This document shows, piece after piece, positions 7,361 to 16,570 of a stretch of 64,000 nt of DNA. Source of the stretch: Chachezhania sediminis. GTDB taxonomy: Bacteria; Pseudomonadota; Alphaproteobacteria; Rhodobacterales; Rhodobacteraceae. The DNA lies in the NCBI RefSeq assembly GCF_009765275.1, contig NZ_VOPH01000002.1, positions 744,001-808,000 of the forward strand, in the 5' to 3' direction. The notes under the pieces are model-generated. The model ran no database searches and was not told the DNA's origin. It was given only the letters and a program-made list of their open reading frames with translations. The position numbers and the translations under genes were made by a program. Each line of letters starts with the position of its first letter. Position 1 is the stretch's first letter.

Positions 7361-9142
7361 ATGTCGGATACCCGTGCGCACAAGCGATTCCGGTCGCAGG
7401 AATGGCTGGATAACCCGAACAATCCGGGCATGACGGCGATCTATGTGGAGCGCTATCTGAACCAGGCCTTTACGCGGGAAGAGCTTCAGGGTGACAAGCC
7501 CATGATCGGGATCGCCAACACCGGGTCCGACCTTGCGCCCTGCAACAAGATCCATGTCTTCCTGATGGACCGGATCAAGGCGGGCATCCGGGATGCGGGC
7601 GGCATTCCCATCGAGTTTCCGGTGCATCCGATCCAGGAGACCTCGAAACGCCCGACGGCCGCACTGGACCGTAACCTGGCCTATCTGGGGCTGGTCGAAG
7701 TGTTGCATGGCTATCCGATCGACGGAGTCGTGCTGACCACCGGCTGCGACAAGACCACGCCGGCGATGCTGATGGGCGCGGCCACGGCCGACCTGCCGGC
7801 CATCGCGCTGAACGGCGGGCCGATGCTGGATGGCTGGTGGAAGGGCAAGCGCGCGGGTTCGGGCACGATCGTCTGGGAAAGCCGGCGGCTTCTGTCGGAA
7901 GGCGCCATCGACTATGACGAGTTCATGGAGCGGGTCTGTGCCTCGGCCCCGTCGCTGGGGCATTGCAACACGATGGGTACGGCATCGACCATGAACGCGA
8001 TGGCCGAAGCGCTGGGCATGACCCTGCCCGGCAATGCCGCGATCCCGGCGCCGTTCCGCGAGCGGATGGCCATGGCCTACGAGACCGGCAGGCGGATCGT
8101 GGGCATGGTGCTGGAGGATCTGAAGCCGTCCGACATCCTGACGCGCGCGGCTTTCGAGAATGCCATCGTCGTCAATTCCGCCATCGGCGGGTCGACCAAT
8201 GCCCCGCCGCACCTGCAGGCCATCGCCCGCCACGCGGGGGTGGAGCTGGACGTGAAGGACTGGGAGACGGTCGGTTACGACGTGCCGCTGATGGTCAATG
8301 TCCAGCCGGCGGGCGAATATCTGGGCGAGAGTTTCTTTCGCGCGGGCGGCGTGCCTGCGGTGATGGCCGAGCTGATGGCCGCCGGGCGGCTGAAGGGCGA
8401 GGCGCGGACGGCAACCGGCAAGACGCTCGCCGAGGATCTGGCCGGGGTCGAAGGCGCGGATGGCGAGGTGATCAAGGCCTATGGCGCGCCGATGCGGACC
8501 AGGGCCGGGTTCAAGGTGCTGTCGGGGAACCTGTTCGATTCCGCGTTGATGAAGACCGCCGTGATTTCCGAGGAGTTCCGGGACCGTTTCCTGTCGGAGC
8601 CGGGAAAGGAAGGCGTGCACGAAGCGACCGCCTTCGTCTTCGAGGGGCCCGAGGATTACCACGACCGGATCAACGATCCCGCTCTTGGCATCGACGAACA
8701 CGCGATGCTGTTCATCCGCGGTGTGGGCTGCGTTGGCTATCCGGGGTCGGCCGAGGTGGTGAACATGCAGCCGCCCGATGCATTGATCAGGCAGGGGGTC
8801 AGCCACCTGCCGACGGTGGGCGACGGACGGCAGTCGGGAACGTCGGAAAGCCCTTCGATCCTGAACGCCTCGCCGGAATCGGTTGTCGGCGGCGGGCTGG
8901 CCTACCTTCGGACCGGGGACCGGGTGCGGCTGGACCTGAACGCGTCGCGGCTGGACGCCCTGGTCGATCCGGAGGAATGGGAGCGGCGGAAGGCCGAATG
9001 GACTGCACCCGAGATCCGGAACCAGACGCCCTGGCAGGAGATCTATCGCACCCATGTGGGGCAGCTGGCGGACGGGGGCTGCCTGGAGCTGGCGACGGCA
9101 TACCGGCAGGTCGCGAAGGATCTGCCGCGGGACAATCATTGA
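7361..9142 (+). CDS. IlvD/Edd-family sugar-acid dehydratase (L-arabinonate dehydratase-like)
   Basis: 593 residues. Dehydrates an aldonic acid to the 2-keto-3-deoxy acid using an iron-sulfur cluster. The opening MSDTRAHKRFRSQEWLDNP, the PIQETSKRPTAALDRNLAYL block, the cluster-ligand Cys motif TGCDKTTPA, GHCNTMGTAST, VGDGRQSGTS and SILNASPESVVGGGLA are those of the pentonate/aldonate branch (L-arabinonate, D-xylonate, L-fuconate dehydratases) rather than of IlvD in branched-chain amino acid synthesis. The ATG at 7361 follows GGGAGG by 5 nt. The SDR and fumarylacetoacetase-fold genes behind it suggest a pathway through a 2,4-diketo-3-deoxy acid. The exact sugar acid is unknown. Confidence 0.92.
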   Translation: MSDTRAHKRFRSQEWLDNPNNPGMTAIYVERYLNQAFTREELQGDKPMIGIANTGSDLAPCNKIHVFLMDRIKAGIRDAGGIPIEFPVHPIQETSKRPTAALDRNLAYLGLVEVLHGYPIDGVVLTTGCDKTTPAMLMGAATADLPAIALNGGPMLDGWWKGKRAGSGTIVWESRRLLSEGAIDYDEFMERVCASAPSLGHCNTMGTASTMNAMAEALGMTLPGNAAIPAPFRERMAMAYETGRRIVGMVLEDLKPSDILTRAAFENAIVVNSAIGGSTNAPPHLQAIARHAGVELDVKDWETVGYDVPLMVNVQPAGEYLGESFFRAGGVPAVMAELMAAGRLKGEARTATGKTLAEDLAGVEGADGEVIKAYGAPMRTRAGFKVLSGNLFDSALMKTAVISEEFRDRFLSEPGKEGVHEATAFVFEGPEDYHDRINDPALGIDEHAMLFIRGVGCVGYPGSAEVVNMQPPDALIRQGVSHLPTVGDGRQSGTSESPSILNASPESVVGGGLAYLRTGDRVRLDLNASRLDALVDPEEWERRKAEWTAPEIRNQTPWQEIYRTHVGQLADGGCLELATAYRQVAKDLPRDNH

Positions 9143-9151
9143 CGGTGTTGG

Positions 9152-9221
9152 GGGGGCTCTGCCCCCGCCGCGCCCTTGGCGCGACTCCCCCGAGGGTATT
9201 TGAAGACCGAAGAAGCGGGGG
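9152..9221. repeat. Dispersed intergenic element, copy 2
   Basis: A GGGGGC-TCT-GCCCCC hairpin-forming stretch (9151-9166) is followed by the core GAGGGTATTTGAAGACC...AGAAGCGGGGG at 9192-9221. The core differs from copy 1 (5831-5859) by one inserted G and one A/G change. It lies between the dehydratase and SDR genes and may limit read-through within the cluster. Confidence 0.7.
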
Positions 9222-9254
9222 CCATGGTCCTGGAATGACGAGGGGAGAGTGGGC

Positions 9255-9989
9255 GTGAAGACGATCATCATTACCGGGGCAGGGCGCGGGATCGGGCGGG
9301 CCTGTGCCGAGGCGTTCCTGGCCGAGGGCTGGGCCGTGGGCCTGATCGGACGGACGGCGAAGCCGCTGGAGGAGCTGGCAGACGCCTGGCCGAATGCGCT
9401 GGCCCTGCCCTGCGACGTGACGGACGAGGCGGCAGTGGATGCGGCCTTTGGGACGGCGGTGGCAGCCTGGGGCCGGCTGGACGTACTGTTCAACAACGCA
9501 GGCATTTCCGCGCTGGGCGCCACGGTGGACGAGATCCCGGTGGCGGACTGGCGGGCCTGCATCGACATCAACGTGACGGGCAGTTTCCTGTGCGCGCGGG
9601 CGGCTTTCCGGGCGATGAAGGCGCAGGACCCGCAGGGCGGGCGGATCATCAACAACGGCTCCATCTCTGCTCATGTGCCGCGGTGGGGATCGGCGCCTTA
9701 CACCGCGTCGAAACATGCGATCACCGGGCTGACCCGGTCGCTGTCGCTGGACGGCCGGCCCTATAACATCGCCTGCGGGCAGATCGACATCGGCAATGCC
9801 TTGACCGAGATGGCGGCGAAGATGGTCACCGGCATGCCGCAGGCCGACGGGTCCATCAAGGCCGAGGCGGTGATGGACGTGGCCGAGGTGGCGCGGTCGG
9901 TGCTTTACATGGCGTCGCTGCCGGAAGGGGCCAATGTCCAGTTCCTGACGGTGATGGCGACCAACATGCCCTTCATCGGGCGGGGCTGA
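9255..9989 (+). CDS. Short-chain dehydrogenase/reductase
   Basis: 244 residues, NAD(P)-dependent classical SDR. It has the GAGRGIG cofactor loop near residues 9-15, NNAGIS, the catalytic Ser in NNGSISAH and the YTASK Tyr-Lys pair. The GTG at 9255 is chosen because AGGGGAG lies 7 nt upstream; the in-frame GTG at 9249 would be too close to that site. Between a sugar-acid dehydratase and a fumarylacetoacetase-fold hydrolase its likely job is oxidation of C4 of a 2-keto-3-deoxy acid, as the homologous dehydrogenases do in the L-fuconate and L-rhamnonate routes. This is inference from context. Confidence 0.92.
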   Translation: MKTIIITGAGRGIGRACAEAFLAEGWAVGLIGRTAKPLEELADAWPNALALPCDVTDEAAVDAAFGTAVAAWGRLDVLFNNAGISALGATVDEIPVADWRACIDINVTGSFLCARAAFRAMKAQDPQGGRIINNGSISAHVPRWGSAPYTASKHAITGLTRSLSLDGRPYNIACGQIDIGNALTEMAAKMVTGMPQADGSIKAEAVMDVAEVARSVLYMASLPEGANVQFLTVMATNMPFIGRG

Positions 9990-10057
9990 GCGGCGCGGTT
10001 GTAGATGGCCCGGGCCCATGACATGACTTTGCGGCACAGGCCGGAGGAGGACAGGCG

Positions 10058-10897
10058 ATGAAACTATTGCGGTATGGGCCAAAGGGCAGCGAACGGACGG
10101 GCATGCTGGCCAAGGACGGCACGATCCGGGACCTGTCGGCCCACGTGCCAGAGCTGGCCGGGACTGCGGTCGCCCTGCACAGGCTGGCGGCGCTGAAGGC
10201 GCTGGCGCCCGAAGCCCTGCCGGTCGTGAGCTCGCCGGGCCGGCTTGGCCCCTGCCTGGCCTGGGTGCCGAATTTCCACTGCGTGGGCCTGAACTACTCC
10301 AAGCACGCGGCCGAGACGGGGATGCCCGAGCCGGCCGAGCCGATCCTGTTTTCCAAGGCGACGTCCTGCGTTGCGGGTCCGCAGGATCCGCTGCGCCTGC
10401 CGGAGGCGGCGAAGAAGGGCGACTGGGAGGTCGAGCTGGGCGTCGTCATCGGGACCGAGGTCGACAACGTGTCGGAAGAGGACGCGCTGGCCACGGTTGC
10501 GGGCTATTGCGTGGTCAACGACCTGTCGGAGCGGGCCTTCCAGATGGACCGCGGCGGGCAGTGGATCAAGGGCAAGTCGCTGCCGGGCTTCGGGCCCATC
10601 GGGCCCTGGTTCGTCACCGCGGACGAGGTGCCGGACCCGCAGGCGCTGAAACTGTCGCTCGACCTGAATGGCGAGCGGGTGCAGGATTCGGACACCTCGG
10701 ACATGATCTTCGGTGTCGCCCGGATCATCAGCCACATGAGCCAGTTCATGCGCCTGCTGCCGGGCGACATCATCGCCACCGGCACGCCGTCGGGCGTGGG
10801 GCTGGGCATGAAGCCGCCACGGTTCCTGCGTCCGGGCGACGTGATGGTCGCCCGGGTCGAAGGTCTGGGGGAGCAGCGGACCGAGGTGGTCGCCTGA
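10058..10897 (+). CDS. Fumarylacetoacetate hydrolase-family protein (probable 2,4-diketo-3-deoxyaldonate hydrolase)
   Basis: 279 residues, the compact bacterial FAH fold that cleaves C-C bonds in 2,4-diketo acids with a divalent metal. Visible signatures are the CVGLNYSKHA entry, KGDWEVELGVVIG (metal-binding Glu residues), GYCVVNDLSERAFQ, KSLPGFGPIGPW and the closing DIIATGTPSGVGLG. Start ATG 10058 follows GGAGGAGGAC. The length and order after dehydratase and SDR match hydrolases that split 2,4-diketo-3-deoxy-L-fuconate or -pentonate into pyruvate plus lactate or glycolate. The convergent cyclase stop is 17 bp away. Confidence 0.9.
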   Translation: MKLLRYGPKGSERTGMLAKDGTIRDLSAHVPELAGTAVALHRLAALKALAPEALPVVSSPGRLGPCLAWVPNFHCVGLNYSKHAAETGMPEPAEPILFSKATSCVAGPQDPLRLPEAAKKGDWEVELGVVIGTEVDNVSEEDALATVAGYCVVNDLSERAFQMDRGGQWIKGKSLPGFGPIGPWFVTADEVPDPQALKLSLDLNGERVQDSDTSDMIFGVARIISHMSQFMRLLPGDIIATGTPSGVGLGMKPPRFLRPGDVMVARVEGLGEQRTEVVA

Positions 10898-10914
10898 CGG
10901 CGTGAAGACCGCCC

Positions 10915-12585
10915 CTAGTGGCGGACGCCCCGTGGCGTGTAACGGCCGTGGGGCAGGGCCAGGGGCACCGGCGGCATCGCGACGGCTGGACGTTCGCCCA
11001 GCGGTGTCACAGCCGCGGCGGGCACCGGACGGGCGATGTTGTGCAGCTCCAGCGCGCCCAGCATCCGGATGTCTTCGCTGGACTTCGGCGGCACCACGTC
11101 GGCCGTGACCACGATCGGATAGTCGGCTTCCTTGGCATAATCCGCAAGCCGCGCAGCGATGTTCGCCGGCTCGCCGATCACGGTGAAGTCCAGCCGCTCG
11201 CGAGAGCCCACGTTGCCATAGGTCACGCGGCCATAGGCGATGCCGATCGCGGCCTCGCTGGCGGCCTCGCCGTCGGCGGGCAGGCTGTCCAGCATGGTGA
11301 TGATCTGCCGGGCCGAGGCCAGCGCCTGACCGCGCGCGGAAAAGTCGCCTTCGGCCGGAAACACCGCCAGCACGGCGTCGCCGATGAATTTCAGCACCTC
11401 GCCGCCATTGCCGTGGACCACGTCCGACACCGTCTCGAAGAACTCGTTCAGCAGGCGGATATAGTCGCTGCGGCCCAGTTCGGATTCCAGCCGGGTCGAG
11501 TTCCGGAGGTCGACGAACATGATCGCGGCGTCGATCTCGTCGCCGTCGCCGCGGCGGATCTCGCCGCCCAGGACGCGGGCGCCGGACCGCTTGCCGACGT
11601 AGGTTTCCAGCAGGGCCTGCGCGTTTTCACGCTGCATGAACACTTCGTAGAACCGGCTGATCGCCGGCGCGCATTCGAAGATCAGGCCCAGACTGGCGGT
11701 GGTGAAACCGTTCGGATGGTCCGAGGTCAGCGTCAGCACGTTGATCCGCCCGTCCGAGAACTTCAGCGGCATGGCGACGTAATCCGTGCCGCCAAGCGCG
11801 CGCAGATCGGCCATGATCGGGAACATGTCTTCCGTGTCCGTGTCGGTCAGCCGCTGCCGTACGCCGCCCATGCCGTTCGAGACATGGCGGAGCGGGCTGT
11901 TGGCGAAACCGGCATGGTCGTGGATTTCGTAGGACGGCGCATAGGTCGACACCGACCCGGTCCCGTCGTCACCCTTGCGCCAGACATAGTTCTTGCCCGC
12001 GATCAGCGGGTGCAACGACCAGATCATGATCGACATCCGCGTCAGCGACACGCCGTTTTCGGCCAGCTTGTCGGCCAGCGCCGCAGTCAGTCCTTCGGGC
12101 GTGTCGATGCGGCCGGCGTCGCGCACCAGCCAGTCGACCAGGGGGCCGGACATGTGGGTGTCGCTGCGCTGGCGGATGATGTTGTGGCCCAGGTCCATGC
12201 GCGTGACGACGCCCGGCACGAAGGCGACATAGCCGTCGATGTCGCTGGTGTCGGGCAGCGGCAGGTCATAGCGCCAGACGGCCTGGGGAATCGTCTCTCC
12301 CCCGACCTCCATCTGGCCGCAGATCGCGCTGCCCTTGAACGGGCAATAGCTGCGCCTGTCGGGTGCGCAGTCGACCTTGCCGGCCAGGTCCTCGATCGGG
12401 AAATAGATGACGGGTTCGCAGCGGGTTTCGTAAAGCACGCGCGCGCGCGTCGTCGACGCCAGGACCACGTCGCCGCGATACGCGGTCACCCGACCAGACA
12501 GGGGCTCGACATCGATTTCGTATCCCGGGGTCGGGAACTGAACCTGCGCATTCATGGGGATAGTGCTTTCAACTTGAACCGTCAT
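10915..12585 (-). CDS. Class III nucleotide cyclase with N-terminal DUF427 domain
   Basis: 556 residues with an unusual layout. Residues about 15-100 form a DUF427 domain (YRGDVVLAS, VIYFPIEDL, SYCPFKGSA). Residues about 150-310 are a sensor-like region shared with other alphaproteobacterial cyclases (SLHPLIAGKNYVWRKGD). Residues about 335-500 are the catalytic domain: metal Asp in IMFVDLRNST, Lys-Asp in EVLKFIGDAVLAVF, and the purine-specifying Asp plus transition-state Asn/Arg in LDFTVIGEPANIAARL. The Lys/Asp pair predicts ATP as substrate, so cAMP is the likely product. No membrane segment is present, so the protein is probably cytoplasmic. The start could also be ATG 12555; a -35/-10 pair lies upstream. 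Confidence 0.9.
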   Translation of the reverse strand: MTVQVESTIPMNAQVQFPTPGYEIDVEPLSGRVTAYRGDVVLASTTRARVLYETRCEPVIYFPIEDLAGKVDCAPDRRSYCPFKGSAICGQMEVGGETIPQAVWRYDLPLPDTSDIDGYVAFVPGVVTRMDLGHNIIRQRSDTHMSGPLVDWLVRDAGRIDTPEGLTAALADKLAENGVSLTRMSIMIWSLHPLIAGKNYVWRKGDDGTGSVSTYAPSYEIHDHAGFANSPLRHVSNGMGGVRQRLTDTDTEDMFPIMADLRALGGTDYVAMPLKFSDGRINVLTLTSDHPNGFTTASLGLIFECAPAISRFYEVFMQRENAQALLETYVGKRSGARVLGGEIRRGDGDEIDAAIMFVDLRNSTRLESELGRSDYIRLLNEFFETVSDVVHGNGGEVLKFIGDAVLAVFPAEGDFSARGQALASARQIITMLDSLPADGEAASEAAIGIAYGRVTYGNVGSRERLDFTVIGEPANIAARLADYAKEADYPIVVTADVVPPKSSEDIRMLGALELHNIARPVPAAAVTPLGERPAVAMPPVPLALPHGRYTPRGVRH

Positions 12586-12587
12586 TA

Positions 12588-12602
12588 CGCTGCATTGCAG
12601 CG
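12588..12602. promoter_or_regulatory. Palindrome immediately before the DUF427-cyclase start
   Basis: CGCTGCA-T-TGCAGCG is a perfect 7-bp palindrome ending 3 bp before the annotated start. An overlapping CCCC-TAAATA-GGGG repeat lies at about 12606-12619. On the minus strand AGGGGGGA is followed 8 nt later by an ATG opening an 8-codon frame that overlaps the cyclase start. The region could be an operator or a translational control hairpin. Confidence 0.4.
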
Positions 12603-12629
12603 TTCCCCCCTAAATAGGGGTGGGTGTGG

Positions 12630-12657
12630 ACTATACCAATAGCTCATTTGTTGACAA
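12630..12657 (-). promoter_or_regulatory. Candidate sigma70 promoter of the DUF427-cyclase
   Basis: On the minus strand TTGTCA (12657-12652) and TATAGT (12635-12630) are separated by 16 bp in an AT-rich stretch that stands out in this GC-rich window. The -10 ends 45 bp before the cyclase start. Confidence 0.5.
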
Positions 12658-12715
12658 AGATGTGCGTTTTTCAGACGGCAGGCCGCCGCTGACGCACGGA
12701 TATCTGCAAAAAAGC

Positions 12716-13420
12716 TCAGATCATCCGGATCACGGTCTTGTCAATCGCAAGCATGTATCTCTTGCGCGCGACGGTCCGGACCAGAAGTTCGGTCACCATC
12801 TGGTTGCCCAGGGTGTCCCGCAGGCGCTTGATTCGGGTGGCGCCGGCGGCTTCGTCGCAATCTGCGGCGTCCTTGCCCGATACCATCGCCTCGATCTCGG
12901 CGCCCGACAGGACGTCGTCGTCCATCCGCGCCTCGGCCAGGACCGACAGGGTTTCCATGGCGGCCTGGGTCAGCTTGAATTCCAGGTTGTTCAGGTAGAC
13001 GGCGTTTTCCTCCCTGCTGATCAGCAGGGAACTGACCTGGATCCCGGTCCGTTCGATCTGGGCCAGGCGGCGGTTCATCATGACCAGCATGAACAGGAAG
13101 ACGAAGGCCGCGATCAGCATGGCGCTGGCAAAGACCAGCAGGACATAGATCACCACCCGGTATCCGGCCAGCGTTTCGGAAAAGGCGGTGCCGGACTGGG
13201 CCAGGATTTCCAGGAGCTGTATGTCGGTGGGCGTGGTCAGCCCGTCCGACTGGGTGAACAGGCGCTCGACGCGGGCGTTGAAGGCATTGGCATCGGGCAG
13301 GGTCAGAAACAAGACCAGCGCGCCCGCGGCCAGCACCAGCACGATGGCCGCAATGCCGATCCCTGCGAACAGCGTGCCCGACCGGCGCGCCTCAGAAACG
13401 GAGAAAGAAGTTTCCGGCAT
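12716..13420 (-). CDS. Membrane protein with candidate C-terminal winged-helix domain
   Basis: 234 residues. Two clear transmembrane segments (about 17-40 and 85-115) flank a roughly 45-residue external loop. The cytoplasmic C-terminus (about 140-234) has the layout of an OmpR/PhoB-type winged helix: LNNLEFKLTQAAMETLSVLAE, then DVLSGAEIEAMV, then TRIKRLRDTLG and LLVRTVARKRYML, matching the usual IxxLRxKL...hxTVRGxGY pattern. If this is right it is a membrane-bound DNA-binding protein of ToxR/CadC kind but with inverted domain order. That is pattern reading only. The start ATG 13420 follows AGAGGAAAG and lies inside the end of the preceding gene (29-bp overlap). Confidence 0.72.
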   Translation of the reverse strand: MPETSFSVSEARRSGTLFAGIGIAAIVLVLAAGALVLFLTLPDANAFNARVERLFTQSDGLTTPTDIQLLEILAQSGTAFSETLAGYRVVIYVLLVFASAMLIAAFVFLFMLVMMNRRLAQIERTGIQVSSLLISREENAVYLNNLEFKLTQAAMETLSVLAEARMDDDVLSGAEIEAMVSGKDAADCDEAAGATRIKRLRDTLGNQMVTELLVRTVARKRYMLAIDKTVIRMI

Positions 13421-13694
13421 CGGCTTTCCTCTGATCCAGTCCTTCGGGTCCGAAGATGGAGACGACGTTCAGCAGGATCCAGCCATGGGCGACCAGCCGG
13501 CGGGCGACCTCCTCCTGCGCGGGGCCGCGCCGGCAGGGGCCCTGCAATTCCATCACGCCATATTGCAGGCGCAGGGGCGCGTCCTTCTTGGCCTTGTAAT
13601 CGGCATAGCACTGGTCCGCCGCCGCGGGGGCGGCAAGGGCCAAGGCGGGGACCAGAAAGGCCAGGATCAGCAGAAGGGCGCGGGGCGATGTCAT
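13392..13694 (-). CDS. Small secreted conserved protein
   Basis: 100 residues. An N-terminal signal peptide (MTSPRALLLILAFLVPALAL... cut after AAPAAA) precedes a mature part of about 75 residues with two cysteines (QCYADYKAKKDAPLRLQYGVM, QGPC) and a C-terminal block WILLNVVSIFGPEGL...NFFLRF. The pattern looks like a family of small periplasmic proteins common in Rhodobacterales; its function is unknown to me. The two Cys could form one disulfide. It overlaps the following membrane-protein gene by 29 bp, so the two are probably co-transcribed. Confidence 0.8.
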   Translation of the reverse strand: MTSPRALLLILAFLVPALALAAPAAADQCYADYKAKKDAPLRLQYGVMELQGPCRRGPAQEEVARRLVAHGWILLNVVSIFGPEGLDQRKADAGNFFLRF

Positions 13695-13927
13695 GGCCGC
13701 ACCCTGCGCGGACGAGGTTTGAAATTCAATAACAAGGCCCCCTGCACCCGGCTGTTATCCCATGACGGGGGGCCGACATTGCCTGTCCCGCCGGGCCGGA
13801 TCGAGGGTCGGGGCAGGTCCTGTTCGCCGGCCCTCTCTGCGGGTGCGGCGCCGGACCTTCCCCCGAACCCGGCCGGTGCCCGCAGATGGTCCTGCGCGCC
13901 GGTCCCGATCCGAAGGAAGCTATCGAC

Positions 13928-14455
13928 ATGATCAAACGCCTCATCGCGCCGGCGCTGGGCCTGGCCCTGGCGGTTTCGACCCTGACCGCCCCGCCGGTTC
14001 GCGCGCAGAGCAACGAACAGGTGCTGGGCGCCCTGGCCGGGTTCGCGGCGCTGGCCGTCCTGGGCACCGCGATTGCCAATGCCACCAACGACCGACCCCC
14101 GCCGGTGATCGTACCCGTGAAACCGGCAAGGCCGGTGGTTGTCTACCGTCCGGCTCCGCCGCCGCCTCCGCCGGTCTGGAGGCCTGCCCCGTACCGTCAT
14201 GGCTGGGCGCACCGCTGGCCCCGGACCGTGATCCGCCCGGCCCCGCAAGTGCAGTACGTGCAGCCCGTGACGAAGAACATCTTTCGCCGTGTTCCGGTGC
14301 CCGTGCAAAAGGACTGGAAGGGCTTCCCGTACGACCGTCACCCGGGGAAGCCCGGTCCGCACCATGGCTATATCGACCGCAAGGCCTTCAAGCCCGGCGA
14401 CAAGCATGAAGGCCAGGGCAGGCGGTGGGACGGCCACCGCTCTCACGGCCGGTAA
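13928..14455 (+). CDS. Secreted proline/basic-rich hypothetical protein
   Basis: 175 residues from ATG 13928 (AAGGAAG 8 nt upstream); an in-frame ATG at 13886 has no ribosome site. A signal peptide ends near PPVRA-QS, followed by a short hydrophobic Ala/Leu-rich segment (QVLGALAGFAALAVLGTAIA), a run of prolines (RPAPPPPPPVWRP) and a basic, His-rich tail. The second hydrophobic stretch could be a membrane anchor. No domain is recognised. It is divergent from the small secreted protein and reads toward rnhB. Confidence 0.72.
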   Translation: MIKRLIAPALGLALAVSTLTAPPVRAQSNEQVLGALAGFAALAVLGTAIANATNDRPPPVIVPVKPARPVVVYRPAPPPPPPVWRPAPYRHGWAHRWPRTVIRPAPQVQYVQPVTKNIFRRVPVPVQKDWKGFPYDRHPGKPGPHHGYIDRKAFKPGDKHEGQGRRWDGHRSHGR

Positions 14456-14521
14456 GGCGTCCATCGGGGCGGCGGTGAAATTCGCCTTGCCGCCCCGTCC
14501 CCGGATCGGTTCATTGGGACC

Positions 14522-15188
14522 ATGCCGCGCCCGCCCAAAGTCATCGCCCGTCCCCCGCGTCCCATGCCCGACGACCGCTTCGAGGCGGCCTTTCGCGCCG
14601 AGGGCCTGACCCGCATCGCAGGTGTGGACGAGGTCGGCCGCGGTCCCCTGGCCGGGCCGGTCACCGCAGCGGCCGTGGTGCTCGACATCGACCACGTTCC
14701 CGAAGGGCTGAACGATTCCAAGAAGCTGAGCCTGAAGGCCCGCGTCCGCCTGGCCGAGGAACTGGCCGCCTGCGCCGAGATTTCCATCGCCCATGCCACG
14801 GTGGAAGAGATCGACCGCCTGAACATCCTGCGCGCCAGCCACCTGGCCATGGTGCGCGCGGTGGACGGGCTGACCGAACGGCCGCAGGCCATCCTGGTCG
14901 ACGGCGCCATGGTGCCCCAGGGCATGGGTCACCCGGTGCAGGCGGTGGTCAGGGGCGATGCGCGGTCGCTGTCGATCGCCGCAGCGTCGATCGTGGCCAA
15001 GATCGCCCGCGACCGCATCATGGCAGAGCTGGCCGAAGAATGCCCGGGCTATGGGTGGGAGCGCAATGCAGGCTATCCCACGCGTGAACACAAGGCGGCA
15101 CTGCTAGATCTGGGGGTCACCCGGCATCATAGACGCTCCTTTCGCCCGGTACACAACATCTTGTACCAAGGCAAATTCTTAAACCCTT

Positions 15189-15190
<2 letters not shown>
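14522..15190 (+). CDS. rnhB: Ribonuclease HII
   Basis: Removes ribonucleotides and RNA-DNA hybrid RNA in a Mn/Mg-dependent reaction. 222 residues with the family signature [14 protein letters not shown] near residue 34 (catalytic Asp-Glu), the [12 protein letters not shown] block, an Asp in [12 protein letters not shown] and [17 protein letters not shown]. The upstream gap is short (66 bp) and the ribosome site weak (GGGACC). Next downstream, 99 bp away, is ccrM; rnhB-ccrM adjacency is common in Rhodobacterales. Confidence 0.96.
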
Positions 15191-16411
<1,221 letters not shown>

Positions 16412-16570
16412 CCGGCCTTCACCTTCGGGCCTTGGACAGCCTGCGCGCTTCCGCCGCAGATGTGAATCGTATTAACATTCCCATGTGCGAAATGTCCCGG
16501 GCGCCGCGGCTTTGATCGCGGCGCCTTCGGGCGTAGGATCGCCGGGCGCAGGGACCGGACGGGAGGGGAC

